Of a DNA stretch of 64,000 bases, positions 24,207 to 35,183 are shown piece after piece. The notes beneath the pieces are model-generated. The model saw only the letters and a list, made by a program, of their open reading frames with translations, did no database searches and was not told where the DNA came from. Source of the DNA: Lojkania enalia (taxonomy: Eukaryota > Ascomycota > Dothideomycetes > Pleosporales). The DNA lies in contig ML986640.1 of assembly GCA_010094045.1 (NCBI GenBank), forward strand, positions 1,469 to 65,468. Reading direction: 5' to 3'. The position numbers and the translations under genes are program-made. Positions within the stretch are counted from its first letter, which is position 1. Each line of letters opens with the position of its first letter.

Positions 24207-25326
24207 GTGGAGACTGTATGGGTGTTGCATTGATGGATGTGCTGATGGTTGTACTGACCTATCGGTCAAGATACAATAGAGGAATATATAGTACATGAAA
24301 CCGCTTAGTCAAGGGCTGCATAGCTGATTAGGCACGTGACCTGATCTTATGTCTTCCTACATATTGACGTGGGTTGACAAGCAAGATCTTAAGGGGGCTT
24401 ACCTTACGATTAGTGTGTTTTATTAGCGGTACTTTTGAATAATACTTCAGCGCAGAATTAGAATATAAAATAAGGCCGTCTTGCCACTAAGCTTGTCTAA
24501 TTAGCCGCAGGAGAAGCTCCAACCCATCAGCAGGAAATGGATTAAATACCTGGCTGCCGGCGCTCTTGGTCTAGGCTACCAGTAGCCTTTTGTGAAAGGT
24601 CTCCTGTGTTTTTCTTTATTCTTTATCATGTGGAAGCTCGGCGAGTATAACCTCATACGCCAGATCACATGTAGGAGCCCTCTATTGGACCTACTCAGGT
24701 TTTCTCACAGTTACCTACCCTCGTTACATCCGCTGATCTGAGAGGAAAGAAGCTAATGAACTTAGCAAGTTAGCGTCTAGACATGGTCAATTTTTACGAT
24801 GACTAACGCGAGCCGTACCATAAGCTTTCGAGGGTGTAATTACCCTGAACATCCCCTTGAGGACCGAAATTTTTTTTCTTCTATTATCTTCAGCAGGGTA
24901 TAAATAATTTTCTAGTTAATCTAAGTCTTCCGATATCGGCAAAGCTAATCGGCCGATGATACACCCTATGTGAATCGCATAATTCATTACTTGAACGGGC
25001 AGTTTTATTCTAACACACAAATACAGGCTTGAATTGGCACTCCCCATCCACGATCGTATCAAGCGATTAGAGCCACAATTCAACAGCTTCTCGTAGGGAG
25101 GAACGGTGTATTTCTTCATTCAGCCGATTTAGACCAATTCGATCTACAATTCCTTAAGAGAGCTACCTATGTTGTTTTGACTATCGATAGTATAAACGCA
25201 CCCAAATAATAGAAGCGGAACCCCACGCGGAATACCGCACCAGCCATTGTGGCAAGTGATGTGGCGTCACCACTGGAGGCGGACTTGGGTCTAGTGTATA
25301 CTCACGTAAAAAGATCAGCGCTTGAG
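24207..25326. other. Intergenic, no supported gene
   Basis: AT-leaning sequence with short open frames only. No domain, tRNA-like or repeat structure recognised apart from the flanking elements. Confidence 0.4.
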
Positions 25327-25334
25327 TATATAAG
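25327..25334 (+). promoter_or_regulatory. TATA box of the NmrA-like gene
   Basis: TATATAAG, 94 bp upstream of the ATG at 25421. Confidence 0.55.
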
Positions 25335-25420
25335 GCTGTACGTTCCTCTCAATTAGAGGGTTCAGCATTATCCTTCAGTCCTCCTCTATCATCTATTCGC
25401 AAATATTCCATCATTTTACA

Positions 25421-26330
25421 ATGGCAAGCAAAACCGCCCTTGTACTCCGCGCTACCGGCTCCCAAGGCAAAGGAGGTAACGCAATACCTCCTCAAGGCAG
25501 GATGGGTGATCCACGCATTAGTTCGCGACCCTGAAGAGCCTAGAGCTCTTGCTCTTAAAGATAGCGGTGCCCAACTCTTCAAAGGGACGCTTGACAATCC
25601 CGACTCTATTAACGCCGCCGTCCAGGGCTGCTCCGCCCTATTCCTAAACCAAATTCCATCCTTCACCGACGATGCAGAAACCCGAGAAGCCTCTTCCATA
25701 GTCGTTCTCGCCAAAGCTGCAGGCGTCAAACACGTTGTGCATTCCACGACACTTCCTTTCCAATACCCAGACTTTCGTACCAGATACGCGGACAATCTCG
25801 CCGGTCCTGCCATCATCGGGAAAGGCAACGTCGAAGATCTCATTCGGGAGTCAGGGTTGATGTGGACCATAATTCGACCCGGAATCTTCATGACGAACTT
25901 CACGACCCCGATTTCGAACTATATGCATCCGGAACTTGCGGAGGGAAAATTGCTAGAAGCTGTGGATAGGGACACTATCCTTCCGCTCGTCGATCCCGAT
26001 GACATTGGCGCCTTTGCTACAGCTGCGTTCCAGGACGCTAAAAGATTCTCGGGCAAGATAGTGCCACTGGCGAGCGACAAGTTGTTGAGCGTAGAAATCG
26101 GCAGGGAAATCGAGAGGGCTTCGGGGAAGAAGATCGAGGTAGTTTTCAAGCCGGCCAATGAATGTGAGGAGGAGGCAAAGACCAATCTGCTTGTAGCTGG
26201 CAACAGATTGACAGTTGGCATAGACGCGCTTGTGGATATGGAGGAGGTAAAAGCGTGGGGCATTCCGTTGACGAGCTTTCGGGAGATCTTAGAAAAGAAT
26301 CGAGATGCTGTGATGCCGGAGCAATGGTAG
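25421..26330 (+). pseudogene. NmrA-like NAD(P)-binding protein gene with frameshift
   Basis: The ATG at 25421 starts MASKTALVLRATGSQGKGG and then leaves frame. One extra G at 25475-25476 separates it from the rest (VTQYLLKAGW onward), which is open to 26330. Removing one base would give about 302 residues of the NmrA-like/HSCARG family: Rossmann start, LVRDPEEPRA, KHVVHSTTLPF, WTIIRPGIFMTNF and DPDDIGAFA. Such proteins bind NADP and act as redox sensors or reductases. The nucleotide-binding motif GATGxQG reads RATGSQG (R10), a second defect. The promoter looks intact. Either the gene is recently dead or the shift is a base-call error in a GGAGG run. An intron does not explain it. Confidence 0.75.
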
Positions 26331-26907
26331 TTAGACACTTGACTGTCGCTTTCTAGCCTGTTTCCAGATGTTCGTGATGCCTCGTATAGGCCAAGTCTCC
26401 GGCTAATGACTGGCGCCATCTAGGCCTAGGAAATCATCTCTCATAGACAAACTAAATGAACAGGAATACACTAGTCTTCTCTGTCCTATACTCTCTACGA
26501 CACTTATGTAACATCCTACGAAAAGGTGAGGTCCCACATGGGAATGAATCGCATCGCTTCTTTCAGGACACCACTCATGCACATGTTCGCATTTCTTATC
26601 TAACCCTGGTAAGCGGCCCGCGGCTATCCCCAATCCAATTGGAGTGACAGCCGCTCACATCAGCGCACCCAATCAATTCGCACAGAACCAAGCTCAACTC
26701 GTATCGATTGACGATATACTCGCGCTAAGTTCTGGAATTGTTCTAGATAATGAGCAGAGCTGCACCGATGAGGCGGGGCTCTTACTACCTCTGTTAAGCA
26801 TCTTACACCGCCATTTTTAAAGCGTGTCCGCCCACCTCGCTGTGTGCAGAGCAGAACCATACACTCGGTACTTCTTTCAGCCTCAAGATCTAAAAACCTT
26901 AAACACC
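26331..26907. other. Intergenic, no supported gene
   Basis: 3' region of the NmrA-like gene and upstream region of the small membrane protein. Only shadow frames are seen. Confidence 0.4.
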
Positions 26908-27288
26908 ATGGAATCGGCCCGTCTCGGAAATATGAACGTTGAGGTAGATCGTTTTAAGTTCCTGTGAATTGAAAGCAGCCTCGCTGAGACTCTACAGTCC
27001 CTCATCCCAATTGTCGCAGTGATACTCTTTCTCGCCATGGCCATCAAAGCCAGAGTAGATGCCCAGCAGGAACGAAAATCTAGGAAGTCCACTGCAGTCT
27101 TTGCGGTCTTCAGCATTGCCGGGATTGGATTAGCGGCAACAACGTTAAGCTCTATGCCTTCGTCGACGGCTCGCACGGCGTCTGTCGTTGCGATGGGATG
27201 CTGTGGTTTTGCTTTGGGCTTGTTTATTTGTGGAACGATGGTTGAACGTTTCGTTGATTTGACATGGGTTGGAGGTGTAGCACAGTGA
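26908..27288 (+). CDS. Small three-helix membrane protein
   Basis: Exon 1, 26908-26943 (context caccATGG), and exon 2, 26998-27288, joined across a 54-nt intron (GTAGAT...CTACAG), encode 108 residues. The intron removes an in-frame TGA and restores SLIPIVAVILFLAMAI, so the spliced form has three hydrophobic helices (about 13-30, 46-64 and 77-97). If unspliced, translation could only begin at the ATG at 27037 and would lose the first helix. No family is recognised. The converging neighbour at 27442 is also a membrane protein. Confidence 0.5.
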
Positions 27289-27441
27289 AGGGCGCGGTGC
27301 AGAGAGAAATTGAATCAGGACTAAGATTGACTACCACAAAATCATATTTGATTTGAGCCTTCATGATGGAATATACTTCGTTCTCTCAGCACTATGTAGA
27401 AGTACTTCTATATTGGCAATGAATGGCCCTGACGTCGTGAT

Positions 27442-28659
27442 CTATGGCTTCTCTCTACTTGTTTTGCTAATATAAGTCGGGACCCCGGAATACGTAGCCG
27501 GAGGTAAAGAAGGCACTATCTCTTGGCCAGAATGACCTGGGAGGACAGTATGAGGCCCACGAATCGAATTCTGCTGGGTGTAACTAGAATATGGGATCCG
27601 GTTAATTCCCATTGGATTTCGACATATTGGTCTAGGATTTCGACGATTGTGATGGATAAAAATGGTGCGAAACACGGTAATAGAGGCTGTCGTGATAGCA
27701 ATACATGCTTCTATCTGCTGCCAGAAGAATCTCCAGATCAAATCCGGAATGTGGGAGTCCATAGGAATCCACCCAGCAATTCGCACGATGCTGCATAACA
27801 CCATAAAGATCGATAGGCATAGAAATGAGGCGATGCTCCATTTAGTAGTAGGTCTCATCATTGAGTTGCGCAGTAGCAAGATTGGGATGCTAACAACTGT
27901 TTAGATTTAGCTATTGAGCACGGACTGAGCTGGGAAGACTAACGCATGATATCGGAAACGATATTCGCTATGGTGAGAGATATGCCGAATGCTAGAGCCT
28001 GCTGATACCACTTTTGACTCGCCATATCAAAGCTAATTGTTTGCTGAGTATACCTATTGAACGAAAAGCCCTCATACACGCTGACAATCCATGCAAGCAG
28101 GGTAAAAGTTACAGATATCCAATAGAATCGCGTCAACCCGCAAAGATGGCGGATGAGTGGTTTGAAGAAGGTAAAGAAACAGAACTTGACCGCATATATA
28201 GCCGTCCAATTAAGTGCTGCAAAAGTGTTGCGCGGTCGTGTACTGTTGTAAAGTTTTGTTATGTATGGAGGAAACGCTCTCGTGAAAATAAGCTCCTGGG
28301 ACTGGAAGATTGCACTGTTCAGGAAGAAGAGAAAACAATTTTGATAGAGAACGGCAGTAGCAGCGCAGAAGCATGCTGTTGCTAGGATTAGAAATAGATC
28401 ATCTATATCGAGTCGTCGGAGATAAATCAAGCGGATAGAAAGCCGAGCGATAAAGCATGCCAATGCTAGGGCGGTGAAAACAGCGATCGTTTTCTGTCCT
28501 TCTACGTTAGCTGTTGGTGAACTGGGTTCCGACTCGCATATTTGAAGTAGTGGCTACCTCGAAATTGGGCAAGCTTATGCGATTCGCCTGTTCTACCTGA
28601 TATCTAAACCCCGCATCAGATATCATGGCGAGCGTAGCATTGCCCGTCTCGTAAAGCAT
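27442..28659 (-). CDS. Fungal rhodopsin-like seven-helix membrane protein
   Basis: Three exons, 28659-28558, 28493-27944 and 27896-27442, give 368 residues. The first intron is 64 nt (GTAGCC...GACAG). The second is 47 nt (GTTAGT...AACAG) and joins SDIM to LVSIPILLLR, the expected helix-6 region. Features of the fungal integral-membrane family (Pfam rhodopsin, fungal domain; related to Pth11-type proteins) are visible: RLDIDDLFLILATACF after helix 2, LNWTAIYAVKFCFFTFF, YWISVTFTLLAWIVSV, WSIASFLCLSIFMV and FFWQQIEACIAITTASITVFR. These are plasma-membrane proteins, a few of which act in surface or nutrient sensing; most have unknown ligands. The extracellular CFEM domain of true Pth11 is absent. 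Exon 1 is the least certain part. Confidence 0.7.
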
Positions 28660-29480
28660 AATAATTATATCATCGAACGTAGAAGAGTCCGTTGAAAGAA
28701 AGTCGGAACCGATGGGCTATGAGTTGCCATTTATTCTACATGCTATCTTTATCGGCCCCAAGCGTTACGCTGAGTTACAATTTATTGCTCGCGTAGTCTT
28801 GCTCGGCCCTAGGTATTACAATGCGTTGGTGGTAGTAGTACAAGGAGTAAGAAGTGAGATGGAGTAGTGGGAGGAAGAATCTGGTTTGCTCGAGAGATAT
28901 ACTCCCAATTCTGATGAACGTGATGATTTTCGGATGTCATCGTTCCGGGCTTTTGTGAAACTCAACGGACTCCAGTCCGTGAAAACTTGCCGTTGCGCCC
29001 GTGTTTCCGCCCCATGTCAGAACTTAAGTGCTGGCCCACGTGACGGTCATCAGCGCAAAACGCGAAAACCTTCTCACTTTCCCATGCAGTCCCCTTTAAC
29101 CGCGAATTTGGTGGCCAACCAGCCGATAGCAGTTGTATCCGGTGTATCACGACGGGTAATCGAAGACCCGTGCTATTTGGGGCGTGGGGTGCCGGATCGG
29201 TAGCCAGTTCGACTTGTGACATCTCAAAATATCCTAAGGATATGCTAAATCGATGAGGACAAAGGAGAAATGAGATGGCCGCATCACATTGTCGAGTACG
29301 CCTTGAGATGGATGTATCTTCCATGGCGTTCTGCCAGGATATCGTCAGCTCGGAATGTGGCGCTAAAATATAACGTAGTTCGCAAGCGAGTCGCCCACTT
29401 TTGCCTAGAAGTTATACCCTCCCACTTACAACGCGATGCGGCAACCCCCTCAACCTCAGTCAATCTATCAAGATGATTAG
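28660..29480. other. Intergenic, no supported gene
   Basis: Contains two imperfect copies of a short motif (cggccc...aggtattac-like) near 28755-28825 and a more GC-rich stretch at 28960-29200. Open frames on both strands overlap and show no family signal. Confidence 0.35.
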
Positions 29481-29499
29481 ATATCGCTGACTATCTCAG

Positions 29500-30360
29500 C
29501 TATCAATCAAGATCAAGTTCAGAGCGTACGAAGCACTACAGCTACCTATAGCACCCCCCGAACGACGCTTAGAGACCCACGCGCTGGTAGACCTCCACGA
29601 CGCGATTGCGAGCCCAATTCAAAGAAACTCACGTAGCTAGAGGAATCGACTATTATTCAACATATCCTAGACTTATCGTCTCGCGGATATCCTTATACAA
29701 TCGATAGTGTACGAGATATGGTCAACCATTAACTCAGAGCTTGCTCTGCGGACCAGGTCGTCAAAAACTAGCCAGCGAACTTCATTAATTGCATCCCTAA
29801 GCTTAAAATATGCTTCTATTGAGAATAATTCTACTAGCGAGCTCCCCCTAAGGACCCTGACGTTATCAGAAGCTGGTTCGACCTACTAAAGCAAAATATA
29901 GTATTGCTGGTAATGATATTTATAATTTTGACAAGACAGGCTTCCAGATACGTATCGCATCTACAAGTCAGGTAGTCACTGGTGCTGAGCTATTAGCTAG
30001 TCGAACTAACTCACTTCTACAAGGCGATCGCGAGTGGGTAACAGTTATTCAGGCTACTAGCGCTCATAGCTCATTAATGCGCGCTGCTTCAGCGTTGGGT
30101 TAGTCAGCTTCAGGAAGCAAATAAGACTCTATCCCAGCCCAGAAAGCAATCAAAAAAGGTTCTGCGGAAGCGAGGTAGTCTTCCTAAGGCTGAAGCTGTT
30201 GAGATAGCTGCTTAAACAGAGGCGGATAAGCGGCTGGGAGATGAAGTGCGCGTAGGTAGGAAGCGCAGAAAGGTCGGCACGCCGCACCAGAAGCGCTGTA
30301 GTCGCTACAGCGGGCCTAGGCATAACGTTAGAACTTGCGTAGTGGCAGATAAATAGCATA
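29500..30360 (+). pseudogene. pogo/Fot1-type transposase relic B
   Basis: Plus-strand translation ignoring stops gives pogo motifs. These are a HILDLSSRGYPYTIDSVRDM-like helix-turn-helix end (about 29660-29720), YNFDKTGFQIRIASTSQVVTG (about 29920-29985) and DREWVTVIQATSA (about 30027-30065). Next comes the C-terminal charged tail with LMRAASALG (about 30075). The middle of the DDE domain is missing, as in relic A. Stops and frame changes are frequent. It carries the unoccupied version of the site that holds the 149-bp element in relic A. Confidence 0.75.
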
Positions 30361-30377
30361 TCTCCTATTAATGTTAT

Positions 30378-30577
30378 GGGGATTTTGGCTAGTCTGCTGA
30401 GCTCTATCAGATATCGACGTACGATATCACGGCCGATATCACGCTGGATATCACGCTGGATATCAGCTGATGTACCCCTTTTTCATGTACATAAATACGG
30501 CCCGCTGGCCATCTTCAATGAACCAGTTCAGCTCCTCATCTCCCTCCCTGAGACAAGATTCGCCTCTCACCACAGTC
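30378..30577 (+). repeat. Dispersed repeat R1, copy B, with 12-bp GATATC array
   Basis: Best-preserved copy of R1. It starts ggggattttggctagtctgc and contains four 12-bp units based on GATATCACGCTG (30423-30470). It ends at CACCACAG, where identity with copy A stops. The array also occurs in copy C in reverse. It lies directly behind pogo relic B. Confidence 0.65.
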
Positions 30578-30899
30578 TTAGTATAAGATCAATGATAACT
30601 AGCATAATTCATATCCCTAGGTAGCGTCATGGCCAGTGCTACTGGATCATAATCGTCATTACAGTATATTAGCCTGTAGGAAACTGCCTGAAAGTCCTTG
30701 ACAGAACAAGCTCTATCTCTATATTACTTATTCTTATTCATGACAAAATGAAAAGCTAAGCCTCAATCGGATTTTCACTTATAAGACTTGTGAATCCAGC
30801 TCAATCCGCCAGTCAAACCTAATTATCTTAGGAAGTATAATCTACTTGTATAGCTCTCCAAACATAGCAAGCAGGCCTTTGTACTCAGTCTACGCTAAA

Positions 30900-30980
30900 T
30901 GTCGCGTATCAGGCAGCATCAATTGCTGAGGCAAATATTGATGTATTGAAGGAGGTTAAGTGGCCTGCCTAGCTAGAGGT
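30900..30980 (+). mobile_element. 149-bp TG...CA element, copy B (5' truncated half)
   Basis: Starts TGTCGCGTATCAGG and matches the first about 81 bp of the copy at 24058. Homology stops after AGAGGT, so the second half, including the palindrome, is lost. Confidence 0.6.
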
Positions 30981-30989
30981 CTTAAGTAG

Positions 30990-33170
30990 ATTACCCCGTG
31001 ATGCTTTTTTTGTTACTGAGCGAGCCGATAGAATAGGAAGGAACGATGGTCCACCACGCCAGTTTTGCGATGTGACTGTGAGGCTATATTGTGAAGTCCG
31101 ACCCATTCATTGCTCTCGTTATGATAGTTCTGTTACGCAGTAAATTCTGAGTAATGTCTTTAATATTATGGCATCATTATCTAGTCATTCTAAACTTCCA
31201 AAAGATAACGTGCAAGCTACGGAGCACCGCAATAGAAGAGGGTTTTACAGTCTATCCAACTGCCTCCCTACGGGAACCAAACTTTCTAGTCAAGAATAGT
31301 CATATAATGAAGCACTAATATTTTCTTATAACGATAATGCCTTTGCGGATTATCAGCAAGTATGCCATGATGTCCTAGTCACCCACCACACATCCTCTTG
31401 TGACCAAGCTGCTAGCACGGCTGCTAGTGCGCCCCACAAAGGCCAATGAATATTTGCGTCGCAATCCCTTGTCTTCTCTTCTATTCGCCACTATTGTCTG
31501 ACAATTAAGCAAGTACAATATGCTTTGCCTATACTACTTTCTAAGCTGACAAGCTGGCAGATGTCAATGATAGTGCTCCCCGTGAAAGAAGCCCCTCAAG
31601 GCTATCCACATGTACCTCATGCCAGTTCGCCAAATGACCAAAAGCAACCTATACTATCAATCATACCCACCTCGTAAGTCTCCTTTGCTTTCGCAAATCT
31701 TGTGCCGCCCCTATGGATAACTTTACATTTAGAACCCATTCAGTACCAACCCCAAACACCACGTCCAGCTAGCAAACCACTGGTGCTCGTGCAAGAGCTA
31801 GCACAAGGATATCAACTAGTTTACCACCCCCCGCACCATATCAAAGATATCTCGCCCCAACTCCCTATCAATTTTTCGTTGCGCTGTCGGCCTATTACTG
31901 CTCTTTGTCCATGCCTTCATGGTATTGAGTTCCACAACGTTATTTAGGCTATGCTGTTCCCCTTCTGGGGCAACCCTATTACGTCTAGTCTCCCAATCTA
32001 GGATATCAAGATTATCAAACTAATCTAGCTCAATAACAAGACACTCGACAAACCTATGTACCTAAGCCAGGTAAGCATCGGAAGAGTTCTAGTAAGACAT
32101 TAGGACTAAGAAAAAAATATCAAAGAACCCTGAAGAACAAGATAAGCTTAGGAAGGGCGCAGAATGCCAGCGATATCTAGTCATGCTTGAGCAAATGCTC
32201 ATAAGGTCACATCTCGTGGTAATGTGTATGAAGTGAAGACTGAAGTTTGGGTTTTCATTGCGGAAAGTCTAGTTTGTCAGAAGCAACTTCAAGAGCTGGA
32301 GCCACGACATGGCGACACTTATATACCGGACGAAACCGAGCTCATAGATACCCCGATTGCCATTCGGGTTATTTGAAGAAGCTAGAAGAAACATATAACC
32401 CAATAGGCCCGCAAAAAGTCCCTCCCAAGACACTCACATTGCGACGGCTTCCTAGTCCACATCCAGCACAGCCCGTTCAACAAGACTGCGGTCATGCTCT
32501 CCTGCCAACGTTCGTCACCAGGTATCGACCAAGTGTGCGCTTATCAAGCGACTTGATTCTGGGGCCAGCGCAGAGTAGTCCCTGCCCTCATACACATTGC
32601 GTTCATGACTTGCTTCCATTCATCAAATTCGAACCAAAACAGGATCCAAAACCGACACTTAGACCATTCTGGGATAGCTACAAAAAAGGTAGCTACCTAA
32701 GACCGAGTTAGCATAGTCTTGAGAAGTAGTACAATCCAGGGTATTTCTTCCACTGGGCCATGAGGCATTGCCCAAATGAGAAAGTGTTCCAAATAGGTTC
32801 ATCAATGGCCGAACTAGACTTCAATCGATACAAGCTGGTCAGCCAACTCGGTCATGAGTGAAGAGTGCGGCCTTGTTCACTTGTCCTTACCCTCAAATAT
32901 CATGCAAGCCAGCCATCTGACAGTCTCTACCAGTTCGGGTCGATACATAAATCAGTCTGCGTCAATACCAAATATAGCCAATCTTCAGTCTTCTTGGGCA
33001 GCACATATGCCGGACACACTGGATCCCAATGAGAATCTATCTCGAGAAGCAGAGACAAAGCTATAGGGTGACAGTAACCGTACCGTAGACGGCGAGCTTA
33101 TGGCTCACTTGAACCCGAATAATTTGAATGATATTGGCAGTTCCAAATATTGTTTCATTATAATGGCCCT
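30990..33170. other. Gene-poor stretch, no gene recognised
   Basis: Open frames at 31702-31947 and 32247-32711 (154 codons) have no recognisable domain, clear splice sites or signal peptide. Neighbouring sequence looks like decayed coding DNA with stops in all frames. I cannot assign anything. Confidence 0.35.
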
Positions 33171-33174
33171 CGTT

Positions 33175-33345
33175 AGTTCCATATACTAGCTTTCGCAGTC
33201 TCTGTATACTGGCTTTGTTCAGTTTCTGCATACCGGCTTTGTTACTTTCTTCGTACTAGCTCTATTGGCTTAGTATACTGATTCTGTTAGTTTTTCCATA
33301 TTAGGTCTTGTCAGTTCACAATGCTGGCTTGTGCTAATTCTCTAA
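33175..33345. repeat. Degenerate ~24-bp tandem repeat
   Basis: About seven imperfect units resembling gtatactggctttgttagtt follow one another (tactagctttcgcagt, tatactggctttgttcagt, cataccggctttgttact, and so on to atgctggcttgtgct). Unit length varies between about 20 and 28. No coding frame spans it. Confidence 0.6.
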
Positions 33346-33349
33346 ACAC

Positions 33350-35183
33350 TGACTGTTTTGTAAGTTCTATTCATGAATAGAAGATTCAAATCTATCTAAA
33401 ATCCTACTTGTCCATAATAGAGTTATTTATGTTATCATGCTAATATGATTATTCTATTGTGCATTTTAGGTCGTGTGGCGTTCGTTCAAAAACTACTAGC
33501 ATTGATAGTGAGAAAGCTTATAGAATCACAAAATCAATTGGAACGGATATTCTGGCTATTCATTTGCGGAGACTGCCTAAACTGAGTGGATTTAGCACAC
33601 CAGGCGTCTATTTGTTCAGTATCGACCTCGGGAAGATATTTTAGAGAGTAATCACACTGTTGCCCAACCAGGTAGGATTGTTTCGGTTATTTGGTGAGAC
33701 GTACATCTTCCAAGTTGACTGTTGTCAGCCCTTTTTTATCTATAGAAATTATGGGTAGCGGGGTATTTTTGTGTCGGCGAATCAAAATAGAAATCACTGG
33801 AATGTCTTTTCATGACCTCGTTTTCTTAGACGTAGCGCGTCGGGCGTAGAATCTCCATTTCAGGAGAAGATAATGAAGAATCCATGCCTTCCTGAAAAAC
33901 CTCGGGTTGATTCCCTCGCCTTTACGGATGGATGAGGCATTCGTTCCATGGGAGGTGGTAGCTTTTCTCAAGCCGGGGCAAAAGGAAAGATATTTATGCA
34001 GGCTTAACCTGGATTGATCACACTAACGAGGAAGCCGGGGAAAAGGTCAATTGAATCCTCTGACTGTCAACAGATAAGAAAGGGCTTCAACACTTGAGTA
34101 CGTCAGACTTTGGTTTCAGCACAAAGTTCTCACTCCACCTAACTCATATGTTTCTGCGGGGCAAGGGGCTCGAAATCCATCGGAAGAGAGAGTCGTCGGA
34201 CTCGCTGGGCTAGGAACTAGTCAAACCACCCATAAAAGCGCTTGACGTCCAATCCCAACGATGATGCGTTGACGCCGTCTAAACCCGGTAAAATTAGTTC
34301 CCAGGCACTTTCGATCAGTACCATCCTCAGAGAATTCGGTGGAGGCATCATTAATAGCGACAAAACAGAAATTAGATGTGTGTTTTCATCTAGATTGAGA
34401 GTTGTGGCAAAGCCAAAAAGGTAGTGTTGAGAGTTGCAATCGCATCATCTAGCAGATTGCCGATCACACACCTTCAAAGGTCCATTGCAATCTAGAACAT
34501 GCCCTAAACAAGCATAGACAAATGTTAGCGATCCGAAATGATGGATTGCGTAAGTACTTATGCACGGTATCCCTGCTCGATGCAGATCAAGCTTACGGAT
34601 ATCGCTACCATTGGCCAGTAGCCATCGCGCGTTCTAGAATTTCCTAAACTTAGCTTCGCCGGAAGGCTTAAAATAGGGCCACAAGAACCAGATAGCGAAT
34701 AGTCTTCCGTAGGTCATCATAGGAGCTCAAGTTACTCCCCTAGTTCGTATATTAGACCTAGCCTTATGCGTACGGTTTTCGCGACGCAGCCGACTTTACA
34801 AATCTGCTTTGAGACATTCTTGAGGAAATGCCCATCCAGATGTTAATGCAGAAGCTCACCCCGAAGTGAAATTGCCCTGAGGCATTGTCGAACCGCCGGC
34901 ACAGACCACCCCCACCCCCCATCGTATTTTGCACAGCCCCTTCCCCTTACCTTGCCGAGTTTGCCAAGAGCACACGACCTTCATAGAAAACTACGTCGAG
35001 GAGAATGATGAGAAAGCAGATGTTTGATCGCTGTGCATGCCATTCCATCACGTTTGTCGCATATGATTCACAGCTCCGAATGGTTGCGTGGAAGCTTGAG
35101 CTTAAGTACCAGACCTCGATGGCGAAATACTCTTCTTCGAATCCCCTATTCAGACATCCTAGCCACTCCGGAAAACCGTAGTC
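33350..35183. other. Intergenic, no supported gene
   Basis: Short frames only. A short C-rich tract (cccccacccccc) lies near 34909-34920. Upstream region of the phosphoribosyltransferase-like gene at the right end; no clear TATA box. Confidence 0.4.

Noticed and set aside
25440..25476. Alternative start for the NmrA-like gene at 25440 (non-ATG)
   Set aside because: That frame is the out-of-phase reading of the Rossmann start; MASKTALVL at 25421 is clearly the original N-terminus.
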